Assembly (NCBI RefSeq): GCF_014646135.1
Contig: NZ_BMMW01000003.1
Coordinates: 1 to 64,000, forward strand
Origin: Nocardia camponoti
GTDB lineage: Bacteria > Actinomycetota > Actinomycetes > Mycobacteriales > Mycobacteriaceae
Direction: 5' to 3'
DNA: 64,000 bases
The notes beneath the pieces are model-generated. The model did not search any database. It was not told the origin of the DNA and was given only the letters and a program-made list of their open reading frames with translations. Position numbers and translations under genes: made by a program. Within the stretch, counting starts at the first letter, position 1. Every line of letters begins with the position of its first letter. Below are positions 48,344 through 57,064 of this stretch, piece by piece.

Positions 48344-49318
48344 TTATGCGGCCAAACAGCGATCGACCGCGGCGAGAATGCGGTCGGGGTCGGGCAAGTG
48401 ATGCTTTTCGAGCTTAGCGGGGGGATAAGGGATGTCGTATCCGCCAACGCGCAGCACGGGCGCTTCCAACTGATAGAAACACCGTTCGGTGATCCGCGCG
48501 GCGATTTCCGCACCGAGCCCGCCAAATACTGGCGCTTCATGAACAATCACCAGTTTGCCTGTCTTATTGACCGACGCGGCGACAGTGTCGACGTCGAGCG
48601 GTGACAAACTGCGCAGGTCGATGACCTCAAGCGAATGTCCTTCGTCCGCAGCGATTTTCGCCGCGTTCACCGCCGTTGCCACTGTGCCGCCGTAGGCGAC
48701 AACCGTCGCATCGACACCCTCCATGAGCACCCGCGCCCGGTCGAGCGGCAAATCCGGCCCGGCATCGAAATCGACATCCTCCTTGTCCCAGTACCTGCGT
48801 TTGGGCTCAAAGAAGATCACCGGATCATCGAGCGCGATGGCCTGACGGAGCATCTGATACGCATCGGTTGGCGTGCTCGGCGCAACAACCCGCAGCCCAG
48901 CCGTATGCGCGAAATACGCCTCGGGCGATTCGGAGTGATGCTCAACCGCCCCAATGCCGCCGCCGAACGGAATGCGAATGGTCAACGGCGCCTTGACCTT
49001 TCCCCCAGTGCGATAGTGAATCTTGGCGACCTGCGACACGATCTGATCAAACGCCGGGTACACGAACCCGTCGAACTGGATTTCACACACCGGCCGATAC
49101 CCGCGCAATGCCATCCCGAACGCGGTGCCGATAATCCCCGATTCGGCAAGCGGGGTGTCGATCACCCGACGGTCACCAAAGTCCTTTTGCAAGGTGTCGG
49201 TGACCCGAAAGACGCCGCCCAGCTTGCCAATATCCTCGCCGAGCAGCACGACCTTGGCGTCGCTATCCATGCTCGCGCGCAACCCAGCGTTGAGCGCGGC
49301 GGCGAAAGTGGTGATCAT
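48344..49318 (-). CDS. 2-oxoacid dehydrogenase E1 beta subunit (branched-chain type)
   Basis: The 324-aa transketolase-like beta subunit contains GEDIGKLGGVFRVTDTLQKDFG, the TPLAESGIIGTAFGMALRGYRP segment and the C-terminal PYPPAKLEKHHLPD. With the alpha subunit it makes a thiamine-diphosphate E1 that decarboxylates 2-oxoacids from valine, leucine and isoleucine. It overlaps the alpha gene by 4 nt. Separate alpha and beta subunits and the E2 partner support branched-chain rather than pyruvate specificity. Confidence 0.94.
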   Translation of the reverse strand: MITTFAAALNAGLRASMDSDAKVVLLGEDIGKLGGVFRVTDTLQKDFGDRRVIDTPLAESGIIGTAFGMALRGYRPVCEIQFDGFVYPAFDQIVSQVAKIHYRTGGKVKAPLTIRIPFGGGIGAVEHHSESPEAYFAHTAGLRVVAPSTPTDAYQMLRQAIALDDPVIFFEPKRRYWDKEDVDFDAGPDLPLDRARVLMEGVDATVVAYGGTVATAVNAAKIAADEGHSLEVIDLRSLSPLDVDTVAASVNKTGKLVIVHEAPVFGGLGAEIAARITERCFYQLEAPVLRVGGYDIPYPPAKLEKHHLPDPDRILAAVDRCLAA

Positions 49319-50397
49319 GGCGTGCCTCCTTCGGCGAGATAGTCGGCGAACTGCGCGCGTTCGGCCGCGACGAGCGAATGATCGGTGGCGTAGACGTGGT
49401 CGAACATGCTCATCGGTTCGGGATCGGGCGCATTGATCGTGGCGCTGCGCACCCGACGCGCGACATCGTCGGCAACGGCGGCCACTTCCTCGGCGAACCC
49501 TTCGTCGTAAAGTCCTTCGCGCTCAAGCAAAGCGCGAACCCGGTCGATGGGATCGCGACGCCCCCACAGCTCCATTTCAGCGGCGACGCGATAGCGAGTG
49601 GGATCGTCGGCGGTGGTGTGCGGGCCCATGCGATAGGTGATGGCCTCGATAAACGTTGGGCCGCCGCCGGTACGCGCACGCTCAAGCGCCTGCCGCGTGA
49701 CCGCCATGACCGCGAGCACGTCATTGCCATCAACCTGCACGCCAGGCATCCCGTACCCGTCGGCCCGTTGCACAAGCGGCCCGCGACTCTGCACGCTCAC
49801 CGGTTCGCTAATGGCCCACTGATTGTTTTGGCAGAAGAAGACAACGGGCGCGGTCCACGCCGACGCGAAGCCGAGTGCTTCGGCGATATCACCCTGGCTT
49901 GTTGCCCCGTCACCGAAATACGCGATGGTCGCGATCTCCGCGCCGTCGAGCTGAGCGGCGTAGGCATAGCCGGTGGCATGGAGGGCTTGCGAACCCACGA
50001 CGATGTTGGCGTTCGTCATGTTGACCTCGTCGGGGTCCCAGCAGTGATGCGCCACGCCACGCCACAGCGCGGTGAGCTGCTCGGGCGGAACGCCACGACA
50101 GTAGGCGACCGCTGTTTCGCGGTAACTGCCGAACACATAGTCGTCCGGCTTGAGCGCGTGCGCCGACCCAACCTGGGCGGCCTCTTGCCCTAGCAGCGGC
50201 GGCCACAACCCGAGCTGACCTTGCCGCTGCAACGCGGTGGCTTCGACGTCGATGCGACGAGTGACAACAAGATCGGTATAGAGCGCGCGCAGTTCACGCG
50301 GGCCGACATCAGCGACCAACGCCGCGTGCACGGGGTCGAACACCCGTCGACCATCGGGTTGCACCAACTGCACCGGGTAGGGCTGCTTGATCCGCAT
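49315..50397 (-). CDS. 2-oxoacid dehydrogenase E1 alpha subunit (branched-chain type)
   Basis: The 360-aa alpha subunit has the thiamine-diphosphate motif GDGATSQGDIAEALGFA to CQNNQWAIS, plus RMGPHTTADDPTRYR, the phosphorylatable-loop region typical of branched-chain E1. ATG at 50397 follows AAAGGAGG; a GTG six codons upstream overlaps that Shine-Dalgarno and is rejected. It begins the E1a-E1b-E2 operon and is divergent from an Lrp/AsnC regulator. Confidence 0.94.
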   Translation of the reverse strand: MRIKQPYPVQLVQPDGRRVFDPVHAALVADVGPRELRALYTDLVVTRRIDVEATALQRQGQLGLWPPLLGQEAAQVGSAHALKPDDYVFGSYRETAVAYCRGVPPEQLTALWRGVAHHCWDPDEVNMTNANIVVGSQALHATGYAYAAQLDGAEIATIAYFGDGATSQGDIAEALGFASAWTAPVVFFCQNNQWAISEPVSVQSRGPLVQRADGYGMPGVQVDGNDVLAVMAVTRQALERARTGGGPTFIEAITYRMGPHTTADDPTRYRVAAEMELWGRRDPIDRVRALLEREGLYDEGFAEEVAAVADDVARRVRSATINAPDPEPMSMFDHVYATDHSLVAAERAQFADYLAEGGTP

Positions 50398-50469
50398 CTC
50401 GCCTCCTTTCCGCACCTTGTTGGCGGGTTCGGCAACGCCGTCGCAGCTGCCCGTTTCGGCATGTGCGAC

Positions 50470-50482
50470 CTATGTCACATAG
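50470..50482. promoter_or_regulatory. Perfect palindrome between E1 alpha and the Lrp gene
   Basis: CTATGTCACATAG lies about 73 nt before the E1 alpha start and 93 nt before the Lrp start. Two copies of GTGCGCAA (50501-50508 and 50548-50555) lie between it and the regulator gene. Lrp proteins often bind arrays of such imperfect sites in divergent promoters. Confidence 0.5.
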
Positions 50483-50574
50483 CATCCTCTTTTACGCGTA
50501 GTGCGCAAGTGGCTCACTCAAAAATAAGCAGAATGCTCAAACTCAAGGTGCGCAACACTGTCATACTGCGTCGT

Positions 50575-51075
50575 ATGCCAAGTCAATACGACCCGTATCC
50601 CGAGATCCGCGCGCTCGACGCGACCGATGCTCGACTGCTGCGCGAACTAATCGCAACCCCGCGCGCGACCGGTGTCGAACTAGCCGCCCGACTCGGCCTC
50701 TCCCGCAACACCGTGCAGGCACGCCTGACCCGGTGGGAAACCGACGGCGCGCTCGGCAGCATCGAGCGACGCGTCGAACCGCGCGCGCTCGGCTACCCGC
50801 TTTCGGCCTTCGTCGCCGTTGTCGTTGACCAGCACCGACTCGATGCTGTGGTCGAGGAAATGGCCGAGATTCCCGAGGTCACCGAGGTGTGCGGCATGAC
50901 CGGACCAACCGACCTCACCGTGCGTATCGTCGCTCGCAACGCCGACGATCTCTACCGTCTCGCTGGCGCGATCCTCAAGATCCCCGGCGTGGAACGCACG
51001 AATATGGCGTTGGTGATGCGCGAAGTCGTCGGCCCGCGCACCGCGCCCCTGCTCGACCGACTTGCTGGCGACTAG
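50575..51075 (+). CDS. Lrp/AsnC family transcriptional regulator
   Basis: The 166-aa protein has an N-terminal helix-turn-helix (DARLLRELIATPRATGVELAARLGLSRNTVQARLTRW, part) and a C-terminal RAM ligand domain (GYPLSAFVAVVVDQ, VCGMTGPTDLTVRIVA). Divergent placement from the branched-chain 2-oxoacid dehydrogenase genes suggests that it is the local regulator, like BkdR, sensing a branched-chain amino acid. ATG at 50575 gives the family length; an in-frame ATG near 50534 is possible. Confidence 0.92.
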   Translation: MPSQYDPYPEIRALDATDARLLRELIATPRATGVELAARLGLSRNTVQARLTRWETDGALGSIERRVEPRALGYPLSAFVAVVVDQHRLDAVVEEMAEIPEVTEVCGMTGPTDLTVRIVARNADDLYRLAGAILKIPGVERTNMALVMREVVGPRTAPLLDRLAGD

Positions 51076-51090
51076 GCGAACGCGGTGGGT

Positions 51091-51525
51091 TTAGTCGGTG
51101 ACCAACTCGGCTGCGGCTTCGCGAATCACGGTGGGAATCGCGACCGGCTTGCGGGTCTGCCCATCGACGTACACGTGCACGAACGACCCGGTAGCGGCCA
51201 GTTCAAGACCAGCTCCGCTCTCGCGGAAGATCGCCAGGTCGTAGGTGATGCTTGAGTTGCCGAGTCGCTCGATGCGCAGGCCAACCTGGAGTTGATCGGG
51301 GAAGCTCACCGAGCCGTGGAACTGGCAGGACGTGGTCGCGACGACCCCCAACGCGGGCAGCGCGGTGATGTCGACGCCGGTCGCGCGCATGAGCCAGGCG
51401 TTCACCGCGGTATCGAAGTACGAGTAATAGGTGACGTTGTTGACGTGCCCGTACTGGTCGTTGTCGGCCCACCGCGTTGGCATGGGCCACAGGACGGGAT
51501 AGCGCGACGATGGATGCTGACTCAC
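51091..51525 (-). CDS. Acyl-CoA thioesterase (4HBT hotdog family)
   Basis: The 144-aa hotdog-fold protein has the 4-hydroxybenzoyl-CoA thioesterase motif RWADNDQYGHVNNVTYYSYFD, with the catalytic Asp in ADND, and the central CQFHGSVSFPDQL strand. It should hydrolyse an acyl-CoA; the substrate is not predictable. GTG at 51525 is chosen by family length. It is convergent with the Lrp gene (16 nt) and divergent from an MFS gene. Confidence 0.87.
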   Translation of the reverse strand: MSQHPSSRYPVLWPMPTRWADNDQYGHVNNVTYYSYFDTAVNAWLMRATGVDITALPALGVVATTSCQFHGSVSFPDQLQVGLRIERLGNSSITYDLAIFRESGAGLELAATGSFVHVYVDGQTRKPVAIPTVIREAAAELVTD

Positions 51526-51570
51526 AGGGCCGACGATAGTGCAGGGGGCTCGTCTCAGTACCGTCGAAGC

Positions 51571-52962
51571 GTGAGCGCGAAGATCGAATCCCGGTTCCGA
51601 GCGGCGCGCGTTGGCGTCTTCGCGGCGTTCACCCTTACCGGGCTCGTGCTCGCGATGTGGGTTGTCCATATTCCGGCGATCACCGATCGCGCGCGGATCT
51701 CGTCGTCGGAACTCGGCATGCTGATCCTGTTGCTTTCCGCGGCGGCGATCGTGGGGATGCGGGGTGCGGGACCGGCCGCTGACCGCTTCGGTAGCCGTCG
51801 CGTTGTCGCGGTGGCGGCGACGTGGGTTTCCTTGAGCGCCATCGGAATTGGCTTCGCGGACAGCCCCCTCACACTCGCCATCGCACTCGCGGTGTTCGGC
51901 GTGGGCAATGGGGCGCTTGACGTGTCGATGAATACCCAGGCGATTTATGTCGAGCGCGCGTACGGTCGCCCGATCATGGCGGCGTTTCACGCCATGTTCT
52001 CGGCTGGCGGCTTCGCTGGGGCGCTGGTTGGCGCTGCGACGTTGCGGGCGGGATGGTCGCCGGAACTGACCCTGTCCTGCACGGCGGCATTGGGCGTCGC
52101 GGCGACGATCTTCCTGGTCCCGCGCCTACTACGCACCGAACCGGACCGCGCCAACCCGACCCGAGAACCGACGCTCAAGCCCAGCCCCACCGAAGTCAAT
52201 TCCGCGACAGGACGGCCTGTCCCTGACACCGCCGCGCCAAGGGATTCGTCCGAGCCCGCAGCTCCCGACCCATGCGCGACAACCACGCCCAACGTCATCG
52301 ACACGAAGCGCCCGACCGACGACCCAACCCGCCACGCACCTCAACCCCACCGCCGCCAAGTCATCTCCCTCGGCATCATCGCCTTCATCCTGCTGCTCGC
52401 CGAAGGCGTCGCGGGCGATTGGAGTGCGCTCCAAGTCCGCGAACATCTCAACGCATCCGACGCCGACGCCGCCCTCGCCTTCGGCGCGTTCAGCGCGACG
52501 ATGACCATCGGTCGTTTCCTCGCCGACCGCGTCGCGGCCCGTATCGGCCCGGTCGCGATGGTTCGCTACGGCAGCCTGTTGTGCGCGGCGGGGTTCGCGG
52601 TGGTGATCTGCTCGCCGTGGATTCCCCTGACGCTCCTCGGCTGGGCGATGTGCGGACTGGGCCTTGCGGGCGGTGTGCCGCAGATCTTTTCGGCGGCAGG
52701 CAACCTTGGCGGGCGCACGTCGTCGACGGATATGTCGCGCGTTTTCACGATCGGCTACCTTGGCCTGCTCGCTGGACCGGCCATCATTGGCTGGCTGACG
52801 GCAATAATCCCGCTAACCGCAGCCTTATTAGTCCCCCTAGTCCTTTCCCTGGCGTGCGCAGCCGCCGCAGGCACCGTCGGGGAACAAGATCATCAGGCTC
52901 TCAGGGAGAAATCCACTCGACGTTTAGTGACACCAGAGCCTGATGATCGATCGTCCAACTAG
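51571..52962 (+). CDS. Major facilitator superfamily transporter
   Basis: The 463-aa protein has 12 predicted membrane helices in two halves. The family loop GPAADRFGSRRVV lies between helices 2 and 3. A long hydrophilic loop of about 80 residues, rich in Pro, Thr and Asp, separates helices 6 and 7 (around RANPTREPTLKPSPTE). The fucose/YbjJ-like arrangement is plausible, but the substrate is unknown. GTG at 51571 is 45 nt from the divergent thioesterase start. Its stop shares a CTAG with the convergent AAA ATPase gene. Confidence 0.87.
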   Translation: MSAKIESRFRAARVGVFAAFTLTGLVLAMWVVHIPAITDRARISSSELGMLILLLSAAAIVGMRGAGPAADRFGSRRVVAVAATWVSLSAIGIGFADSPLTLAIALAVFGVGNGALDVSMNTQAIYVERAYGRPIMAAFHAMFSAGGFAGALVGAATLRAGWSPELTLSCTAALGVAATIFLVPRLLRTEPDRANPTREPTLKPSPTEVNSATGRPVPDTAAPRDSSEPAAPDPCATTTPNVIDTKRPTDDPTRHAPQPHRRQVISLGIIAFILLLAEGVAGDWSALQVREHLNASDADAALAFGAFSATMTIGRFLADRVAARIGPVAMVRYGSLLCAAGFAVVICSPWIPLTLLGWAMCGLGLAGGVPQIFSAAGNLGGRTSSTDMSRVFTIGYLGLLAGPAIIGWLTAIIPLTAALLVPLVLSLACAAAAGTVGEQDHQALREKSTRRLVTPEPDDRSSN

Positions 52963-54110
52963 AGGTACATGCCCACTTCTACCGGGAAATCCCGGGTAGA
53001 CGCGATATGCGACTCCCCGTCCCGGTGCGCGACCAGCTCCGCCAACGTCGCACCATCGGTCCCTAACGCGGGATTAGCCGGGCCGTCATGAGCAGCCAAC
53101 CAGGCCCGCGATTCGTCAAGTGACAGCCGACCGACCTCCAACTGCGCCAAACAACGGCCCGGTCGCACCACTGCCGGATGCAATCGCGACAAGTCTTCGT
53201 TCGTCGTAATCGCAACCAAAACCTTGCGGCCCTGCCCAAGCATGCCGTCGGTCAGGTTCAGCAAACGCGAAAGTTGTTGCCCTGCCGCCTCTTTCGCTTC
53301 GCCGCGAATCAGCTCATCACAGTCTTCCAAAACCAGCAACCGCCATCGACCATCGGCACTCTCGCCGTCGGGCCCCGCGGCAACTTCCATCAGGTAGCCG
53401 GGGCTCGCGAAAAGCACCTCGGGATCGAGCACGCAATCCACCTGACACCACGCCGCCCACGACCGCGCCAACGCACGCAGCGCGGTGGTTTTACCGGTCC
53501 CTGGCTCGCCGTGCAGCAACACCAGACGACCACGCACCGAAGCTGGGTCGAGGTTCATCAGCCGATCAAGTTGGTCACCGACCGCGACCGCGTAGTTGCC
53601 GCGAATGTCTGCCCAGGCGGGCGCTTCAATCTGCCGGCGACGGCGCGCTGGCCTGCGGGAATCCGAATGCCAGAAGCCCATCTCGACGGTCGACGCGCTA
53701 CTCGCCTCAAGCGCGGCACCGGCAACACTCTCCGCGAGCACCGCAACCGCCAGTTCGTCGGATACCGCAGTGACCTCGACGGTTGCCGATCCTCCACCCC
53801 ATCGCGTTGCCCGCAGCAGCCACCCATCGCCTGCCGCGAGCAGCGCGCTGCTGTCGTCGTCGGCAACCGAGCGCACCAAACGCGAGTTGGCGGGTCGCAA
53901 AAGCGCTTCGGGTCGCGCGCGGTCGAGGTGCGCCTGGCGCGCGAAAGGCTGTTCACCGCGCAGGAAGGGGGCGAGGGCGAGCGAGTCGATGGCGTCGCGA
54001 GTGGAATACGTTGAATCAATCAGCGCCATCCACGGAAACTGATCTACCTCGGCAGATGGTGATGGATCTACGAGCCGGAGCGCTTCATTTCGGTGGGACA
54101 CCGCACCCAT
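52959..54110 (-). CDS. DUF5925 AAA-family ATPase
   Basis: The 383-aa protein has an N-terminal DUF5925 domain (about 1-160) and a C-terminal AAA domain: Walker A GEPGTGKTTALRAL (from 201), Walker B WRLLVLEDCDELI, sensor ITTNEDLSRLHPAVVRPGRC. This resembles the ATPases that act as loaders or remodelers, but no partner is known. The N-terminal start is not certain. It is convergent with the MFS gene and lies upstream of the pnt terminator. Confidence 0.85.
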   Translation of the reverse strand: MGAVSHRNEALRLVDPSPSAEVDQFPWMALIDSTYSTRDAIDSLALAPFLRGEQPFARQAHLDRARPEALLRPANSRLVRSVADDDSSALLAAGDGWLLRATRWGGGSATVEVTAVSDELAVAVLAESVAGAALEASSASTVEMGFWHSDSRRPARRRRQIEAPAWADIRGNYAVAVGDQLDRLMNLDPASVRGRLVLLHGEPGTGKTTALRALARSWAAWCQVDCVLDPEVLFASPGYLMEVAAGPDGESADGRWRLLVLEDCDELIRGEAKEAAGQQLSRLLNLTDGMLGQGRKVLVAITTNEDLSRLHPAVVRPGRCLAQLEVGRLSLDESRAWLAAHDGPANPALGTDGATLAELVAHRDGESHIASTRDFPVEVGMYL

Positions 54111-54152
54111 CCTCGCGGTGTTGATGGCCCATTGTCCAACCGTTAAACGCCA

Positions 54153-54188
54153 GCGGCCCGGTAGTCGGAGTACCGACTACCGGGCCGC
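54153..54188 (-). terminator. Perfect 16-bp hairpin terminator after pntB
   Basis: GCGGCCCGGTAGTCGG pairs perfectly with CCGACTACCGGGCCGC around AGTA, 19 nt after the pntB stop. On the minus strand it is followed by TGGCGTTTAACGG. Confidence 0.8.
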
Positions 54189-54207
54189 ACATGCGAAACC
54201 GCTTGGG

Positions 54208-55647
54208 CTACAACGCCTTCAGTTCCTCGGTGACCGCACCAACGGACTTCTTGGCATCGCCAAAGAGCATCGAGGTGTGGTCGGCGTAGAACAGCGGGTT
54301 GTCGATACCGGCGAAGCCCGAGTTCATCGAACGCTTGAGCACGATGACGCTCTTGGCCTGGTCGACGTTGAGGACCGGCATGCCGTAGATCGGGCTCGAC
54401 GCGTCTTCACGGGCCGACGGGTTGGTGACGTCGTTCGCGCCGATGATCAGGGCAACATCGGTACGGCCGAATTCGCCGTTGATGTCGTCCATTTCCTTCA
54501 TCGCGTCATAGGACACTTCAGCCTCGGCAAGCAGCACGTTCATGTGGCCCGGCATACGACCGGCGACCGGGTGAATCGCGTACTTAACCTCGACACCGCG
54601 CGCCTCAAGCAGCGCGGCCATTTCCTTGACCGCATGCTGCGCCTGAGCGACAGCCATGCCGTAACCCGGGACGACGATGACCTGGTTGGCGTATGCCATC
54701 TGGATCGCCGCGTCGGCCGCCGAAGTGGCCTTCGCCTGCTTGGCTTCGCCACTGCCGCTGCTCGCGACAGCACCGCCGCCACCGAAACCGCCCGCGACGA
54801 TCGCCGGGATCGAGCGGTTCATTGCCTTGGCCATGAGGTTGGTGAGGATGGTGCCCGACGCGCCGACGATCATGCCGGCGACGATCATCGCGGTGTTGTT
54901 GAGCGCGAGGCCAGCCGCCGCGGCCGAAAGGCCGGTGAGCGCGTTGAGCAGCGAGATCACGACGGGCATGTCCGCGCCGCCGATCGGCAGCACGACCATC
55001 AGGCCGAGCACACCGGCGAGCACGAGCAGGCCGATCATCCACAGCTGCGAAACGCCACCGTCGTTGGCACCGAGCCCGATGACCACCGCGCACGCGACCG
55101 CGCCAACGAGCAGCAACAGGTTGAGCGGCTGCTGCAAGCGACCGATCCCAATCGGCTTGCCCGACAGAATTTCCTGCAACTTCGCGAACGCGATGATCGA
55201 GCCCCAGAAGGAGATCGAGCCGATCACGGCGGCGAAGAGCGAGCCGATGATGATGTGGATGTTGGGGGTTTCATGCAGCTGCGAGAAGCCCGAGCTGTCG
55301 ATGAATTCCGCCCACGCGATCAGCGCGACCGTGCCGCCACCGACGCCGTTGAACGCCGCGACAAGCTGCGGCATCTCGGTCATCTTGGTGCGGACGGCAG
55401 GCGGAACACCAAGCGCGACACCAACAACGAGGCCCGCGCCAATGATGATCCAGTTCAGCAGGGCGGCGTGGCGGACCGAAATCAGCGTCGCGACCACGGC
55501 GATGGCCATACCAACGGCCGCGATCTGGTTGCCGCGCACCGCGGTCTTGGGGCCGGTGAGCCCCATCAGGCCGTAGATGAACATGGAGAAGGCCAGGATG
55601 TAAAGGCCGTTGACCAGGTAGGTCATGTTGTCGACTGCGTGCATCAC
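54208..55647 (-). CDS. pntB: NAD(P) transhydrogenase beta subunit
   Basis: The 479-aa protein has about nine membrane helices followed by the NADP(H)-binding dIII domain (VVPGYGMAVAQAQHAV, YAIHPVAGRMPGHMNVLLAEA, VALIIGANDVTNPSARED). It couples proton entry to hydride transfer from NADH to NADP+. It overlaps the small subunit gene by 4 nt. Confidence 0.96.
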   Translation of the reverse strand: MMHAVDNMTYLVNGLYILAFSMFIYGLMGLTGPKTAVRGNQIAAVGMAIAVVATLISVRHAALLNWIIIGAGLVVGVALGVPPAVRTKMTEMPQLVAAFNGVGGGTVALIAWAEFIDSSGFSQLHETPNIHIIIGSLFAAVIGSISFWGSIIAFAKLQEILSGKPIGIGRLQQPLNLLLLVGAVACAVVIGLGANDGGVSQLWMIGLLVLAGVLGLMVVLPIGGADMPVVISLLNALTGLSAAAAGLALNNTAMIVAGMIVGASGTILTNLMAKAMNRSIPAIVAGGFGGGGAVASSGSGEAKQAKATSAADAAIQMAYANQVIVVPGYGMAVAQAQHAVKEMAALLEARGVEVKYAIHPVAGRMPGHMNVLLAEAEVSYDAMKEMDDINGEFGRTDVALIIGANDVTNPSAREDASSPIYGMPVLNVDQAKSVIVLKRSMNSGFAGIDNPLFYADHTSMLFGDAKKSVGAVTEELKAL

Positions 55648-55946
55648 TCGGCCGCCTTCTTCTTACCCTTGAACATGCCGAGCATGCGGTCGGTGACAAC
55701 GAAGCCGCCGATCACGTTCAGCGTGCCGAAAACGACGGCGACAAACAGGATGATCTGGACCAGAATCGACGGGTCCTTCACGTTGCCGAGCGTCACGAGC
55801 GCGCCGAGCACGACGATGCCGTGAATGGCGTTGGTGCCCGACATCAGCGGCGTGTGCAGCGTGTTCGGGACCTTGGAAATCACCGCGAAGCCGACGAAGC
55901 CCGAAAGCACGAGGATCGCGATATTGGCGAGAAGTTCGGTGTACAT
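55644..55946 (-). CDS. pntAB: NAD(P) transhydrogenase alpha-2 (membrane) subunit
   Basis: The 100-aa subunit has the membrane helices that are fused to the alpha subunit in E. coli but free here. It contains the conserved FAVISKVPNTLHTPLMSGTNAIHGIVVLGA (part), as in PntAb (Rv0156). It is coupled to both neighbours by 1-nt and 4-nt overlaps. Confidence 0.95.
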   Translation of the reverse strand: MYTELLANIAILVLSGFVGFAVISKVPNTLHTPLMSGTNAIHGIVVLGALVTLGNVKDPSILVQIILFVAVVFGTLNVIGGFVVTDRMLGMFKGKKKAAE

Positions 55947-57064
55947 CAGGCTTCCTTCTCACGGGTGACGCAGGAATCGGCGAGCACCTGGTCGTCGAAA
56001 TCAGGGGCGACCTTGCCGTCGACCAGCATCAGCTCAAGCAGCGCCGCGATGTTCTTCGAGTACAGCTCGGAAGCGTGCTCGGGCATCGTGGCTGGCAGGT
56101 TGAGCGGCGACGCGATGGTGACCTCGTGCTTGACGACAACTTCGCCGGGCTCGGTGAGTTCGCAGTTGCCGCCGGTCTCGCCAGCGAGGTCGACGATGAC
56201 GCTGCCGGGCTTCATGCCCTCAACAGCGGCGGCCGTGACCAGCCGCGGCGCGGGACGGCCGGGGACGAGCGCGGTCGTGATGACAACGTCGAAGCCCTTG
56301 ATGGCGTCTTCGAGCGCCTTCTGCTGCTGGGCCTTCTCGTCGTCGGTGAGTTCGCGGGCGTAGCCGCCTTCACCGGCGGCGTCGATGCCGAGGTCGAGCC
56401 ACTGTGCGCCGACCGAGCGGACCTGGTCAGCCACCTCGGGACGAACGTCGTAACCGGTGGTCCGGCCGCCGAGACGCTTGGCCGTTGCCAGCGCCTGCAG
56501 GCCGGCGACACCGACGCCGAGCACGAGCACGGTCGCGGGCTTCACGGTGCCAGCGGCGGTGGTGAGCATCGGGAAGAAGCGAGTCGACTCCGACGCGGCG
56601 AGCAGCACGGCCTTATAACCGGCGACATTCGCCTGCGACGACAGCGCGTCCATCACCTGCGCACGCGAAATACGCGGGATCGCCTCAACGGCGAACGCCT
56701 GCACACCCGCGGTTTTGAGTGCGCCGATCTGGTTTTCGGCGTTGCGCGGGGCTAGGAAGCCGATCAGCGTCTGACCTGAGGTCAGCTTGGCAACTTCGGC
56801 ATCGCTTGGCGGGGCGACCTTGACGACCACGTCGGCCGACCACGGATCACCGATGGTCGCGCCTGCGGCTTCGTATGCCGCGTCGGGAATGAGCGCGCCG
56901 AGTCCAGCGCCGGCTTCCACGATCACCTCGACACCCTGCTTGGACAGGGTGGGGATGATCTTGGGCACCAAGGCGACTCGCCGCTCACCCGTGCCGGACT
57001 CGCGAACGACTCCGACACGCGCGCCGCGTGGCGAACCCTCGCCCACGTTTTGCGTTGTCTCCAC
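55946..57064 (-). CDS. pntAA: NAD(P) transhydrogenase alpha-1 subunit (NAD-binding)
   Basis: The 372-aa soluble domain I binds NAD(H). It includes the signature GERRVALVPKIIPTLSKQG and the Rossmann segment ATVLVLGVGVAGLQALATAKRLG, then the mobile-loop GRPAPRLV. The start is GTG 57064 behind AAGGAAG. Stand-alone PntAa, PntAb and PntB is the three-gene arrangement of actinobacteria. Confidence 0.95.
   Translation of the reverse strand: METTQNVGEGSPRGARVGVVRESGTGERRVALVPKIIPTLSKQGVEVIVEAGAGLGALIPDAAYEAAGATIGDPWSADVVVKVAPPSDAEVAKLTSGQTLIGFLAPRNAENQIGALKTAGVQAFAVEAIPRISRAQVMDALSSQANVAGYKAVLLAASESTRFFPMLTTAAGTVKPATVLVLGVGVAGLQALATAKRLGGRTTGYDVRPEVADQVRSVGAQWLDLGIDAAGEGGYARELTDDEKAQQQKALEDAIKGFDVVITTALVPGRPAPRLVTAAAVEGMKPGSVIVDLAGETGGNCELTEPGEVVVKHEVTIASPLNLPATMPEHASELYSKNIAALLELMLVDGKVAPDFDDQVLADSCVTREKEA

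Noticed and set aside
46861..48546. E2 subunit start at 48546
   Set aside because: The first 83 codons overlap the E1 beta gene and lack similarity; the lipoyl domain begins right after ATG 48297, which has a good ribosome binding site.
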